Positions 9,964-18,885 of a DNA stretch of 64,000 nt are shown piece by piece. Origin of the DNA: Lutibacter sp. HS1-25 (GTDB taxonomy: Bacteria > Bacteroidota > Bacteroidia > Flavobacteriales > Flavobacteriaceae); assembly GCF_004121075.1 (NCBI RefSeq), contig NZ_RHLN01000003.1, positions 62,001 through 126,000 of the forward strand, written 5' to 3'. Each line of letters starts with the position of its first letter. Within the stretch, counting starts at the first letter, position 1. The position numbers were made by a program, and so were the translations under genes. The notes under the pieces were generated by a model. It saw only the letters and a list, made by a program, of their open reading frames with translations, did no database searches and had not been told where the DNA came from.

Positions 9964-11649
9964 TTATTTCAAAACTTCAGTAATGGTTTTACCAGTTGTG
10001 CCATTTGGTTGCTCAATTTTTAATAAACTTGAAATAGTAGGAGCAATGTCAACTATTGGATAGTATTCATTTGAAGCTCCCTGTTTGATTCCCTGACCGT
10101 AAAAAATTAACGGCACATGAGTGTCGTAACTATAACCCGATCCATGGGTACTTCCCATATGCGAGTAGGTAATTGTTGTTGGGTTTGGTACGTATAAAAT
10201 ATCTCCAGAAAGTTTTTGATTGTAACCATTTTGTAAAGTTTGTAAAATTCCTGAAGTAAATGATGTTGCCTGAAGCGTATGAGCACTTACAGACTTATAA
10301 ACGTTTTCAAAATTTAAAATTTCATCAACAAATACTTGTTCTACTTCTAAAATATCTAAATCGAGTTCTTTGATTTTGTCTTTATTTAAAAATATTTGAT
10401 AATTAGAAATGTCTTCAATTATTTCTGTTGAATTAAAATGAGTTAGTGAAATGGTGTTTACAAACTCAACGAATTTTTTTGAATCAAAATAACCACCAGG
10501 AATTTTTAAAGTTTGTAAATATGATGGTACTTGAATAGCAGCGTGATCAGCTGTTAAAAACAAGGTGTAATTTCCTTGCCCGACTTCTTTATTTAAAAAC
10601 TGAATTAAATCTTCAATATTTTTGTCTAAACGAATATAAGAGTCTTCAACTTCTTTAGAATCTACTCCAAATCTATGTCCAGCATAATCGGTACTTGAAA
10701 AGCTAATAGCTAAAAAATCTGTAAATTCACCTTTTCCTAAATTTTCGCCTAATATGGTCGCTTTTGCAAAATCTGTTGTAAAATCATTTCCAAAGGCAAC
10801 TGTTTTTAGTAAATCGTAATTGTTGTTGCTTTTTCTTAATTCAGCTAAATTATAAGGAAATGTAGCAGTTTCTTTTCCTTTAAAAGGTTCTTCAAAGTCG
10901 TTTTTATCTGCAATAGATTCAGTGTAAGTATTGATATCGTAATAAGTATCCCAAGTTTTTTCTAAATAACTATTAGCAATTCCTGAGTTGTTAAAATCGT
11001 TTACCCAACTTGGTAATTCATTAATATAGAATGTGCTGGATATAAATTTACCAGTATTTCCACCTTCAAACCAATAAGCGGCATTTGCAGTGTGGCCTGC
11101 AGGTAAAATAGCAGATCTATCTTTAATAGAAATTCCAATTGTTTTTCCGTTCATGTTTTGGGCTAATTTAAGCTGATCTGTAACTGTTGTAGTTAACATT
11201 CTATAGGGTGATTTTTGCCCACCATCTTTAGCGCCTACAGATTGGTATTTGTCATCGTCAACACAATAAATAGATTTTTTTTCAAACTTATCGTACCAAT
11301 TATTACTTATAATGCCATGGTTTGTAGGTGTGGTTCCTGTATAAATAGAAGTGTGACCAACTGCGGTATAAGTTGGTATGTAATTGTAATGAACGTTTTG
11401 TAAGTTATAACCTGTATTCATCAATAATTTAAAGCCATTTTCACCATATTTGTTATAAAATTTAATCAAATAATCGTAGCGCATTTGATCTACAACAATA
11501 CCAACAACCAATTTTGGTCGTTTTATAGTTGATGTAGAAATTGAAGCTGAATTTGTGGATGAATTGTTTGTTTTAGATTTTACACCAGCACATTGTGCAA
11601 GTGCAAAACCAATTATAAATAACAATAATAATTTCTTCATTTGTAACAT
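9964..11649 (-). CDS. pafA: Alkaline phosphatase, PafA type
   Basis: Periplasmic phosphomonoesterase of the alkaline phosphatase superfamily. Motifs match PafA (phosphate-irrepressible phosphatase): VVGIVVDQMRYDYL with a metal-binding Asp, the nucleophile Thr95 in TYTAVGHTSIYTG, Asn116 in HGIISNNWYD, and the monoesterase-type Lys176/Arg178 in SIKDRSA. Their spacing parallels that of the studied Elizabethkingia PafA, with further metal ligands in SSTDYAGHRFG, TADHAA and GSTHGSG. The N-terminus is a signal peptide ending ALAQC/A, either a non-ideal lipobox or an SPI site. ATG 11640 is an alternative start three codons in. It is monocistronic and convergent with the FabH-like gene. Confidence 0.9.
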   Translation of the reverse strand: MLQMKKLLLLFIIGFALAQCAGVKSKTNNSSTNSASISTSTIKRPKLVVGIVVDQMRYDYLIKFYNKYGENGFKLLMNTGYNLQNVHYNYIPTYTAVGHTSIYTGTTPTNHGIISNNWYDKFEKKSIYCVDDDKYQSVGAKDGGQKSPYRMLTTTVTDQLKLAQNMNGKTIGISIKDRSAILPAGHTANAAYWFEGGNTGKFISSTFYINELPSWVNDFNNSGIANSYLEKTWDTYYDINTYTESIADKNDFEEPFKGKETATFPYNLAELRKSNNNYDLLKTVAFGNDFTTDFAKATILGENLGKGEFTDFLAISFSSTDYAGHRFGVDSKEVEDSYIRLDKNIEDLIQFLNKEVGQGNYTLFLTADHAAIQVPSYLQTLKIPGGYFDSKKFVEFVNTISLTHFNSTEIIEDISNYQIFLNKDKIKELDLDILEVEQVFVDEILNFENVYKSVSAHTLQATSFTSGILQTLQNGYNQKLSGDILYVPNPTTITYSHMGSTHGSGYSYDTHVPLIFYGQGIKQGASNEYYPIVDIAPTISSLLKIEQPNGTTGKTITEVLK

Positions 11650-11768
11650 ATTTTTTAATAAAAAACTAAGATTTCAAAATTACGATAATTTTTAAACCTC
11701 AAATATTTTTATGTTACAAAAAGAACAATCATCATATTAATTTAATATTTTAGCCAAAAAGAAATTGA

Positions 11769-12509
11769 ATGAACTACTTTGAACATGTAGGTAAATACTT
11801 TATAATGTTAAAACAAGTCTTTAAAAAGCCACAAAAATGGTCGGTTTTTAAAGAAATGTTATTTAGAGAAATTGAAGATTTAGGTTTAAAATCGCTTGGT
11901 ATAGTAATGTTTATCTCCTTTTTTGTTGGAGGTGTTGTTGCGATACAAACGGCTCTAAGTGTAGACAACCCGTTTATACCCAAATATTTGATAGGTTTTG
12001 CTACAAAAAGATCTGTAATATTAGAATTTGCACCAACATTTATGTCGGTTATTCTTGCCGGAAAAGTGGGGTCTTATATTACATCAAGTATTGGAACAAT
12101 GCGAGTTACAGAGCAAATAGATGCTCTGGAGGTAATGGGTATCAATTCTTTAAATTATTTAGTGTTACCAAAAATTATTGCTGTTTTATTCTTTTATCCA
12201 TTGTTGATTTTATTGGCTATGTTTTTAGGAATTTATGGTGGCTATGTTGCCGGAATAATGACAGATTTGTTTTTTTCTGAAGATTATATATATGGTGTGC
12301 AATTAGACTTTAACCCTTATTTTATAAAATATGCGCTTATAAAAACATTGGTTTTTGCCTTTGCAATAGCTACAATCCCTTCATATCACGGGTATTATGT
12401 TAAAGGGGGTTCTCTAGAAGTTGGTAGGGCAAGTACGCAAGCTGTAGTTTGGACTAGTATTGTAATTATTTTAATGAATTATTTTTTAACCCAAATGCTT
12501 TTAGGATAG
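11769..12509 (+). CDS. MlaE-family lipid ABC transporter permease
   Basis: A 246-residue integral membrane protein of the MlaE/YrbE family, the permease of ABC importers or exporters that move phospholipids between inner and outer membranes. It has an amphipathic N-terminus and about five hydrophobic segments, with family signatures in SFFVGGVVAIQ, ILAGKVGSYITSSIGTMRVTEQIDALEVMGIN and PSYHGYYVKGGSLEVGRASTQAVV. The downstream ATPase starts on the base after its stop codon, so the two are translationally coupled. No MCE-domain (MlaD) gene is adjacent; it must be elsewhere if the complex is complete. Confidence 0.93.
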   Translation: MNYFEHVGKYFIMLKQVFKKPQKWSVFKEMLFREIEDLGLKSLGIVMFISFFVGGVVAIQTALSVDNPFIPKYLIGFATKRSVILEFAPTFMSVILAGKVGSYITSSIGTMRVTEQIDALEVMGINSLNYLVLPKIIAVLFFYPLLILLAMFLGIYGGYVAGIMTDLFFSEDYIYGVQLDFNPYFIKYALIKTLVFAFAIATIPSYHGYYVKGGSLEVGRASTQAVVWTSIVIILMNYFLTQMLLG

Positions 12510-13277
12510 ATGATAGTAGTTGAAAATATATACAAGGAATTTAACGGACAACAGGTTTTAAAAGGTATTTCTACCACTTTTGAAAAAGGTAAGACAAATA
12601 TGATTATTGGTCAAAGTGGTTCTGGAAAAACTGTTTTGCTGAAATGCTTATTAGGCTTACATACGCCTGAGAAAGGTTTTATTTCTTTTGATGGCAGAAA
12701 AAATACAGAATTATCTATTAAAGATCACAGACAATTAAGACAAGAAATTGGGATGGTTTTTCAAGGGGGAGCCTTATATGACTCTTTAACTATTGAAGAA
12801 AATATTATGTTTCCTTTAAAAATGTTTACAGATCAAACTTTTAGAGCAATGCGCGATCGTGTGAATTTTGTTTTAAACCGTGTAAATTTAGAAGGTGTAA
12901 ATAAAAAATTTCCAGCACAATTATCAGGTGGGATGCAAAAAAGGGTTGCCATAGCACGTGCAATTGTAATGAATCCAAAGTATTTATTTTGTGATGAACC
13001 CAACTCAGGTTTAGATCCAAATACGGCTACTGTTATAGATAATTTGATTCAGGAAATTACCAAAGAGTATGATATAATTACAGTTATTAATTCACATGAT
13101 ATGAATTCTGTGATGGAAATTGGAGAAAAAATTATTTTTTTAAAAAACGGTGTTCAAGCTTGGGAAGGATCCAATTCTGAGATTTTTAAAACTGAGAATG
13201 AAGCAATTATAAATTTTGTTTATTCTTCTAATTTATTTAAAAAAGTTAGGGAGGCATATTTAAATGAAAAAAAATAA
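12510..13277 (+). CDS. MlaF-like ABC transporter ATP-binding protein
   Basis: ATPase subunit partnering the permease encoded immediately upstream. It has Walker A GQSGSGKT, Q-loop GMVFQGGALYDSLT, the MlaF-type signature LSGGMQKRVAIARA, Walker B YLFCDEPNSGLDP (Asn-Ser where many importers have Thr-Ser) and H-loop VINSHDMNSVM. The length of 255 residues is normal for MlaF. The ATG abuts the TAG of the permease gene. The gene is followed by a strong tRNA promoter. Confidence 0.94.
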   Translation: MIVVENIYKEFNGQQVLKGISTTFEKGKTNMIIGQSGSGKTVLLKCLLGLHTPEKGFISFDGRKNTELSIKDHRQLRQEIGMVFQGGALYDSLTIEENIMFPLKMFTDQTFRAMRDRVNFVLNRVNLEGVNKKFPAQLSGGMQKRVAIARAIVMNPKYLFCDEPNSGLDPNTATVIDNLIQEITKEYDIITVINSHDMNSVMEIGEKIIFLKNGVQAWEGSNSEIFKTENEAIINFVYSSNLFKKVREAYLNEKK

Positions 13278-13285
13278 CAAAGATA

Positions 13286-13316
13286 TTTGTTTTATTGAAA
13301 AATACCCATATCTTTG
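13286..13316 (+). promoter_or_regulatory. Bacteroidota-type promoter for tRNA-Lys(-Tyr)
   Basis: TTTG (13286-13289), 19 nt, then TATCTTTG (13309-13316): an exact match to the Bacteroidota sigma consensus (TTTG, about 19 nt, TAnnTTTG). The expected start of transcription is a few bases further on, about 15 nt before the tRNA-Lys 5' end. Confidence 0.85.
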
Positions 13317-13338
13317 CAGCCGCTAAAAAGGAAAAAAT

Positions 13339-13411
13339 GACCTGGTAGCTCAGTTGGTAGAGCACCTCCCTTTTAAGGAGGTGGTCCTGGGTTCGAGCCC
13401 CAGCCCGGTCA
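13339..13411 (+). tRNA. tRNA-Lys (anticodon TTT)
   Basis: A 73-nt cloverleaf: acceptor GACCTGG/CCCGGTC with one wobble, D-arm GCTC..GAGC, anticodon stem CCTCC/GGAGG with loop CTTTTAA, T-arm GGTTCGAGCCC, discriminator A. CCA is not encoded. Confidence 0.97.
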
Positions 13412-13412
13412 C

Positions 13413-13445
13413 AAAAAGCTTCTCAATTTAGAGGAGCTTTTTTTT
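13413..13445 (+). terminator. Terminator-like hairpin between tRNA-Lys and tRNA-Tyr
   Basis: A stem AAAAGCTTCTC/GAGGAGCTTTT with a six-base loop, followed by a run of T. It lies only 7 nt before the downstream tRNA-Tyr, for which no separate promoter is visible, so it may be a leaky terminator or processing hairpin. Confidence 0.8.
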
Positions 13446-13452
13446 AAATTTT

Positions 13453-13533
<81 letters not shown>

Positions 13534-13566
13534 CAAGCCTCAAATTAAATTTTGAGGCTTTTTTTT
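13534..13566 (+). terminator. Terminator after tRNA-Tyr
   Basis: A stem AAGCCTCAAA/TTTGAGGCTT with a short AT loop and a following T-run, directly after the tRNA 3' end. Confidence 0.88.
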
Positions 13567-13618
13567 AACCTTGATTTAAAATGTTTAATAAAAAAAATCA
13601 AATGTTAAACAAAATTGA

Positions 13619-13626
13619 TATATTTG
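13619..13626 (+). promoter_or_regulatory. Possible -7 element of the TonB-dependent receptor gene
   Basis: TATATTTG fits the TAnnTTTG box and lies 19 nt before the ATG of the receptor gene. No TTTG -33 box stands at the right distance, so this is a half-match. Confidence 0.4.
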
Positions 13627-13645
13627 CATAAATTTAAATATTAAT

Positions 13646-16057
13646 ATGAAGTTATTTTTAAGTATAAGTCTGTTTTTATTAGTTAGTTTTCAGGTTATAA
13701 TTGCTCAAAATGTAGGGGTTATCAATGGAAAAGTTATAGATGCTCAAACTCGAGAGCCTTTGCCTTTTGTAAATGTATTGGTTTTAGGTACAAATATTGG
13801 CGCTAATACAAACGAATTGGGCGAGTTTACAGTTAAAAATGCGCCTTTAGGTTATTTAAAAATTCAAGCTTCGTTTATTGGTTATGGAACCAAATCTTCT
13901 GATGATTATTTGGTAACAAAAGAAAAAACACCTTATGTTGTAATTGCACTGTCTCAGGAAGGAGAACAATTAAGCGAGGTGGTTATCCAAAGTCAGTTGT
14001 TTAAAAAGTCTTTAGAGAGTCCTGTGTCGTATCAATCTATTGGAATTGCAGAGATAGAAAAAAATCCAGGTGGTGATCGAGATGTTTTAAAAGTAATTCA
14101 ATCGTTTCCTGGTGTTGCTTCAAATCCTGGTTTTAGAAACGATATAATCATTAGAGGTGGTTCGCCTTCAGAAAATAAATTTTATTTAGATGGTGTTGAA
14201 GTGCCTGTAATCAACCATTTTCAAACGCAAGGTTCTACGGGTGGTCCTGTTGGAATTATAAATGCTGATTTAATTAGAAAAGCCGATTTCTATTCAAGTT
14301 CTTTTGCTGCAAACAGAGGAAATGCTTTGAGTTCTATAATTGAGTTTACGCAAAAGGAAGGAAACCCAGATAAATTGAATTTAAGGGCGACTGTTGGAAC
14401 TTCAGACGCTGGTGTTACTATTGATGGCCCAATAGGAAAGAAAACCACTTATATAGCTTCTGCACGTCAATCTTATTTGAGTGGTTTGTTTAAATTATTG
14501 AAATTGCCTTTTTTGCCTACTTACAACGATTTTCAGTTGAATTTAAAGCATCAAATTTCAGATAAAGATGAAATCTCTTTGATTGGTTTGGGAGCAATTG
14601 ATAATTTTAAATTAAATGAAGGTGTAAATGATGGTGTTACTGATGAAGATGTTTTAAAGAAAAACCTTTATATTTTAAATGTTATTCCTACCCAAAATCA
14701 ATGGAATTATACAGCAGGTTTGTCTTACAAGCATTATGGTGAAAAAGCAATGCAGCAAGTTGTAGTAAGTAGAAACGAATGGAACAATGATATTGTTAAA
14801 TACGATGGAAACACTGGTGATTCTGATGATTTGTTGCTTAATTACAATTCAAGAGAAATTGAAAATAAATTGCGTTATGAAAACACTTCAACCTTAAAAA
14901 AGGATTACAAAATAAATTTTGGTACAGGTTTAGAACAGGTTACGTATACCAATTCAACATTTCAAAAACTAGCCAATTCAGGTGGTGTAGAAATTATAGA
15001 TTATGCTTCAAAATTGAATTTGTTTAAATACAGTTTGTTTGGTCAAATTTCTAAAACGTATTTCAACTCAAAATTAAGTGCTTCTTTTGGTGTTAGATTT
15101 GATGGGGTTGATTATGGTTCTAAAATGTCAAATTTATTCAATCAGTTTTCACCTAGGCTTTCGTTGGCTTATGCATTTGATCAAAAATGGGCAGTAAATG
15201 CTTCCGCAGGTATTTACAATCAATTGCCGTCTTATACTGTAATGGGTTACAGAGATGTAGATGGTGTATTGGTTAACAAGCAAAATGGTTTAGATTATAT
15301 CACTGCCAATCATTTGGTTACTGGTTTAGAGTTTAAACCAGATTTGAGTTCAAAAATTACTGTTGAAGGTTTTTATAAAGGGTATAGTAATTATCCGTTC
15401 TCTGTTGAAAATCAAGTGAGTTTAGCAAATTTAGGTGCTGATTTTGGTGTAATAGGAAACGAAGAAGTTACTTCTAGCTCTCAAGGAAGATCATATGGTT
15501 TTGAGGTTTTTCTTCAAAAGAAATCTTACAGCGGTTTGTACGGAATTTTATCTTATACTTTTGTAAAAAGTGAGTTTAAAGATGTGAACAATCAATATGT
15601 ACCTTCTTCTTGGGATAACCGAAATTTATTGACCGCTACTGGTGGAAAAAAATTCAATAAAAACTGGGAGTTGGGTGCTAAATTTAGAATGGTAGGCGGA
15701 AGACCATATACGCCATATGATTATGATGCATCTTCGTTAATTGTAAATTATAATGTAAATAATAGCGGTATTTTAGATTATACTTTATTAAATACAGAAA
15801 GATATGATTTGTATCATCAGTTGGATATTAGATTGGATAAAACCTGGTATTGGAAACATTTTTCGCTGAACTTTTATGTCGATATTCAAAATATATTGGC
15901 AACACAAACAGTTGAGCAGCCATATTTACTGGCACAAACAGATGCAGACGGAAACTATCTTGTTGATCCAGCCGACAATACGCGTTACTTAATGGAAGAA
16001 ATTGCAAATGACTCTGGAAATATATTGCCTAGATTTGGAGTTATAATTGATTTTTAA
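13646..16057 (+). CDS. TonB-dependent receptor with carboxypeptidase-like regulatory domain
   Basis: An 803-residue outer-membrane active transporter. In order: signal peptide (ends IIAQ), a CarboxypepD_reg-like beta-sandwich (INGKVIDAQTREPLPFVNVLVLGT, to about residue 105), a plug domain (NPGGDRDVLKVIQSFPGV, DIIIRGGSPSENKFYLDGVEVP, to about residue 225), then a 22-strand-type barrel ending in a terminal aromatic (RFGVIIDF). No SusD partner follows, so it is not a SusCD-type glycan locus; the substrate (siderophore, peptide, cobalamin or other) cannot be told from sequence. It stands alone downstream of two tRNAs and is convergent with the DUF389 gene with a gap of only six bases. Confidence 0.92.
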   Translation: MKLFLSISLFLLVSFQVIIAQNVGVINGKVIDAQTREPLPFVNVLVLGTNIGANTNELGEFTVKNAPLGYLKIQASFIGYGTKSSDDYLVTKEKTPYVVIALSQEGEQLSEVVIQSQLFKKSLESPVSYQSIGIAEIEKNPGGDRDVLKVIQSFPGVASNPGFRNDIIIRGGSPSENKFYLDGVEVPVINHFQTQGSTGGPVGIINADLIRKADFYSSSFAANRGNALSSIIEFTQKEGNPDKLNLRATVGTSDAGVTIDGPIGKKTTYIASARQSYLSGLFKLLKLPFLPTYNDFQLNLKHQISDKDEISLIGLGAIDNFKLNEGVNDGVTDEDVLKKNLYILNVIPTQNQWNYTAGLSYKHYGEKAMQQVVVSRNEWNNDIVKYDGNTGDSDDLLLNYNSREIENKLRYENTSTLKKDYKINFGTGLEQVTYTNSTFQKLANSGGVEIIDYASKLNLFKYSLFGQISKTYFNSKLSASFGVRFDGVDYGSKMSNLFNQFSPRLSLAYAFDQKWAVNASAGIYNQLPSYTVMGYRDVDGVLVNKQNGLDYITANHLVTGLEFKPDLSSKITVEGFYKGYSNYPFSVENQVSLANLGADFGVIGNEEVTSSSQGRSYGFEVFLQKKSYSGLYGILSYTFVKSEFKDVNNQYVPSSWDNRNLLTATGGKKFNKNWELGAKFRMVGGRPYTPYDYDASSLIVNYNVNNSGILDYTLLNTERYDLYHQLDIRLDKTWYWKHFSLNFYVDIQNILATQTVEQPYLLAQTDADGNYLVDPADNTRYLMEEIANDSGNILPRFGVIIDF

Positions 16058-16063
16058 TTAAAA

Positions 16064-17500
16064 TTAATTTTTAGTTACTTTTAATTTTTTTGTGTTTAAA
16101 CGAATCTTTAACCAATTTTCGAGCTGTTTTTGTTGAAAAACTGTATTTGGAACAGAATCGTACCATTTTGTATTAAAGTTTAAAATAGTATCAGTTGTTT
16201 TAAAATTTGTGGAAATGGTTTTAGCATAGCTTATTTCTGATAATCCATTGTAAATTACCCTTGCTTCATCACTAATTTGTATAAATGGGATTTCTGATTT
16301 TAAATATTTAGAAATCTCATTTTCTAGTAATTTAATTTTTTCTTCTTTTTGTTTGATAGATTCGTCACGAGATGAAATAATTTCTTGGTTTCGAGCATAT
16401 AATTCAGATAGCGATTTTACTTCATGTCTTAAATCAGAATCATCTACACCTTGCTTAATTATTAAGTTGGTTTCTTCTAAACCAAAACTAGGAAGTTTGT
16501 TTTTCCAGTTATTAATATCGTTATTAGATAATTTATTTCCATAAATAAAAATGGTAATTGTTTTGTTTTTATAATCTATGTTTTCATCATTTTCATCAAT
16601 AATACTAATGCCGTGACTTTTTAAATCTTTAATTAATTTGTCTGCAGATTGTTTAAATTGGTTTTGTTTAAATAAATTAAAAAACATATAAATACTACCA
16701 GCAAATACAATTATGGCAATGGTTGATGCAGTTTGAGCGATGCGTTTTCTTTTTACAGAATTTAGGTATTTTACAACGGGAAAATCTAAAAACTTTACAA
16801 TTACAAAAGCTGCCAACGCTATAAAAATAGTGTTGATAGTAAATAAAAACATAGCACCTGCAAAATAGCTTAAATTCATGGTAGCCAATCCATAACCTGC
16901 AGTACATAAAGGTGGCATTAAGGCTGTAGCAATTGCAACACCGGCAATTGTATTTGTTTGTTTACTTCTTCGGCTTATTGCAACAATCAATGCCAAACCA
17001 CCTGCAATTGCAATAAAAACATCTCTAACATCAGGAGCAGTTCTGGCTAAAAGTTCTGGTGTTTCAGCTCTAAATAAAGGAATTAAAAAAAATGAAAATG
17101 AAGTTGCTAAGCTCAACCCAACCATTACGGCAAGATTGATAAGTGAACGTTTTAAGGTGTCAATATCATTAATACCAATAGATAGTCCAATACCTAAAAT
17201 TGGCCCCATTAAAGGCGATATAAGCATCGCTCCAATTACTACTGCAGTTGAACTTACATTTAATCCGATTGATGCAATTAAAATTGAAAAAACCAATACC
17301 CAGGCAGTATGACCTTTCATAGAAATATTGCCCTTTATATCTTCAATAGTCCCTTTTTTATCGGTATCATGTTTGATATTAAGTAATTCGTATAAAAACT
17401 TTTTTATGCTAGACCAAATAGCTTGCAAATCACGACTAGAATCTTCGTTGTTATGGTTGTTAGGATTGTCAATTGGTAAATCTTTATCTATATTATCCAT
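16064..17500 (-). CDS. DUF389 / TIGR00341 family integral membrane protein
   Basis: A membrane protein of unknown function. The family signature region is present: SSTAVVIGAMLISPLMGPILGIGLSIGIND and ISRRSKQTNTIAGVAIATALMPPLCTAGYGLA. There are about six to seven transmembrane segments between residues 70 and 290, then a soluble C-terminal half with a coiled-coil stretch around residues 360-400. ATG 17500 was chosen; a TTG two codons upstream is also in frame. A TAAATTTG box lies 17 nt before the ATG. The 3' end almost touches that of the convergent TonB-receptor gene and I see no GC-containing terminator between them. Confidence 0.85.
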   Translation of the reverse strand: MDNIDKDLPIDNPNNHNNEDSSRDLQAIWSSIKKFLYELLNIKHDTDKKGTIEDIKGNISMKGHTAWVLVFSILIASIGLNVSSTAVVIGAMLISPLMGPILGIGLSIGINDIDTLKRSLINLAVMVGLSLATSFSFFLIPLFRAETPELLARTAPDVRDVFIAIAGGLALIVAISRRSKQTNTIAGVAIATALMPPLCTAGYGLATMNLSYFAGAMFLFTINTIFIALAAFVIVKFLDFPVVKYLNSVKRKRIAQTASTIAIIVFAGSIYMFFNLFKQNQFKQSADKLIKDLKSHGISIIDENDENIDYKNKTITIFIYGNKLSNNDINNWKNKLPSFGLEETNLIIKQGVDDSDLRHEVKSLSELYARNQEIISSRDESIKQKEEKIKLLENEISKYLKSEIPFIQISDEARVIYNGLSEISYAKTISTNFKTTDTILNFNTKWYDSVPNTVFQQKQLENWLKIRLNTKKLKVTKN

Positions 17501-17516
17501 ATTCAAAGTTTTTTAA

Positions 17517-17524
17517 CAAATTTA
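17517..17524 (-). promoter_or_regulatory. Possible -7 element of the DUF389 gene
   Basis: On the minus strand this reads TAAATTTG, a perfect TAnnTTTG, about 17 nt before the ATG. No convincing -33 TTTG was found. Confidence 0.45.
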
Positions 17525-17604
17525 TATTTTACTTTGAAATATAGTGATTTTTTTAATTTATTTTTTATGAATAAAGTGACTTTTAAAAAGTGGGACTTTA
17601 GAAG

Positions 17605-18198
17605 CTATTGATTTATTGGTTTTACTTCGGCATTTTGATTGAATAAGTAAGTGCGTTTACTGCTCATTTCTAAACATTCAATTCGAGTTCGTCTAATTGC
17701 TCCCTTTTTGTAAGTTTTATTGTTGAAGATAAAAAAGCTGCCTTGTTCCAATTCAAAAACAAAATTTTTGTCTAAATCTTCATCGTACTGTTTTAAGGCA
17801 TACGTTAAATTTACATCACTTCCTGTACTTGCTTTTGGGTTTTTTAGGTAGTTTGCTAAATGCGGAAGTAATGCTGTTGGAAAAATAGAAGGTTGTAAAA
17901 ATGGAAGCATTAAATGTTGAAAATTTACTTTCCACTCTAAACCATGTGGTTTTACACTTTTAAATTGTTTATGTGTAGTAAAGTGCGCAATTTCATGAAT
18001 AAGTGTAAGTAAAAATTGATACTGATTTAAACTGTTGTTCATTGTAATCTGAACTTTTCCATCACTCATTTTTCTAAAATCGCCATGTTTTGTTTTTCTA
18101 TCGTTCACAATTTTAATGGCAATAGGGTGTTGTTTCAGAATGTCTAAAACCAAATCAACCGAATTTTCAGGAATATATTTTGATAGCACTTTACTCAT
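17605..18198 (-). CDS. SprT-like zinc metalloprotease-fold protein
   Basis: A 197-residue protein with the SprT/WSS1-like HExxH motif in LIHEIAHFTTHK (His68, Glu69, His72), followed by PHGLEWKVNFQHLM, which resembles the third-ligand helix of SprT-like domains. Bacterial SprT has been loosely called a transcription elongation protein, while the eukaryotic SPRTN relatives cleave DNA-protein crosslinks; the activity of this small form is unproven. The C-terminal part lacks the CxxC zinc ribbon seen in some SprT proteins. It is the third gene of a tight minus-strand unit, starting 3 nt after the SDR gene. Confidence 0.8.
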   Translation of the reverse strand: MSKVLSKYIPENSVDLVLDILKQHPIAIKIVNDRKTKHGDFRKMSDGKVQITMNNSLNQYQFLLTLIHEIAHFTTHKQFKSVKPHGLEWKVNFQHLMLPFLQPSIFPTALLPHLANYLKNPKASTGSDVNLTYALKQYDEDLDKNFVFELEQGSFFIFNNKTYKKGAIRRTRIECLEMSSKRTYLFNQNAEVKPINQ

Positions 18199-18201
18199 TA
18201 A

Positions 18202-18882
18202 TTACGGTGTGGTTGAAGAAACTTGTAATATTTTTCCGTTGTAAAATTTGTTTCCTGTCAATGCAAAATTATAAATATAATTTGCCATTTCTAAAGCGGT
18301 AACAGGAGCTTTGTAGCCAGGAAAGGCTTCATTTAACATTTCGGTTTGTACAGCTCCAAGTGCCAAGGCGTTAAATGCAATTTCTTGTTCTTTGTATTCT
18401 TCAGCAAGCATTTCAGTAAGTGTTAGCAATGCTCCTTTTGAAGAACTATATGCTGCCAAACCTGGAAATTTCATACTGCCTTGTACGCCACCAATACTGC
18501 TAATATTAACAACATGACTTCCTTTTTTTAAAAATGACAATAATTTTTGGGTTAATGTAGCAACTGCAAAAACATTTACTTGATAAACTTCAACAAAATC
18601 GGCAGTAGTTAATTCGTTAAAAGGTTTGCTAATTAATTTTCCAGCATTGTTGATTAAAATATCAACAGATTTCCAATTTTTTGAAACAAATGCAGTTACC
18701 TGATTTAAATCTTCCTCTTTTGAAAGGTCAACAGATAAGGTCGAAATATTTTTGATGTTTAAAGCTTTTAATGTTTCCGAATTTCTTGAAAGCGCTAAAA
18801 CATTGCAACTATTTTTCGCAAATAGTTGCGCCAGTTCAAATCCAATTCCGCGGCTTGTTCCTGTAATAATGATGTTTTTCAT
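18202..18882 (-). CDS. SDR family oxidoreductase
   Basis: A 226-residue short-chain dehydrogenase/reductase. It has the dinucleotide site TGTSRGIGFE, structural motif NNAG, the catalytic Ser in VVNISSIGG and Tyr-x3-Lys in AAYSSSKGALL, with ALGAVQTEML after it. The Arg after the glycine-rich turn suggests NADP(H) preference, which is an inference only. The substrate is unknown. It starts 3 nt past the beta-helix lipoprotein gene and ends 3 nt before the SprT-like gene, so the three are almost certainly cotranscribed. Confidence 0.88.
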   Translation of the reverse strand: MKNIIITGTSRGIGFELAQLFAKNSCNVLALSRNSETLKALNIKNISTLSVDLSKEEDLNQVTAFVSKNWKSVDILINNAGKLISKPFNELTTADFVEVYQVNVFAVATLTQKLLSFLKKGSHVVNISSIGGVQGSMKFPGLAAYSSSKGALLTLTEMLAEEYKEQEIAFNALALGAVQTEMLNEAFPGYKAPVTALEMANYIYNFALTGNKFYNGKILQVSSTTP

Positions 18883-18885
18883 GAT

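Noticed and set aside
9964-11649. Arylsulfatase or phosphodiesterase (NPP) identity for the phosphatase
   Set aside because: The Thr nucleophile with the Lys-x-Arg pair in SIKDRSA is the PafA monoesterase arrangement, and there is no sulfatase CxPxR motif.
13646-16057. SusC-type glycan-utilisation locus
   Set aside because: There is no SusD homologue or carbohydrate enzyme nearby; the receptor is a stand-alone TonB-dependent protein.
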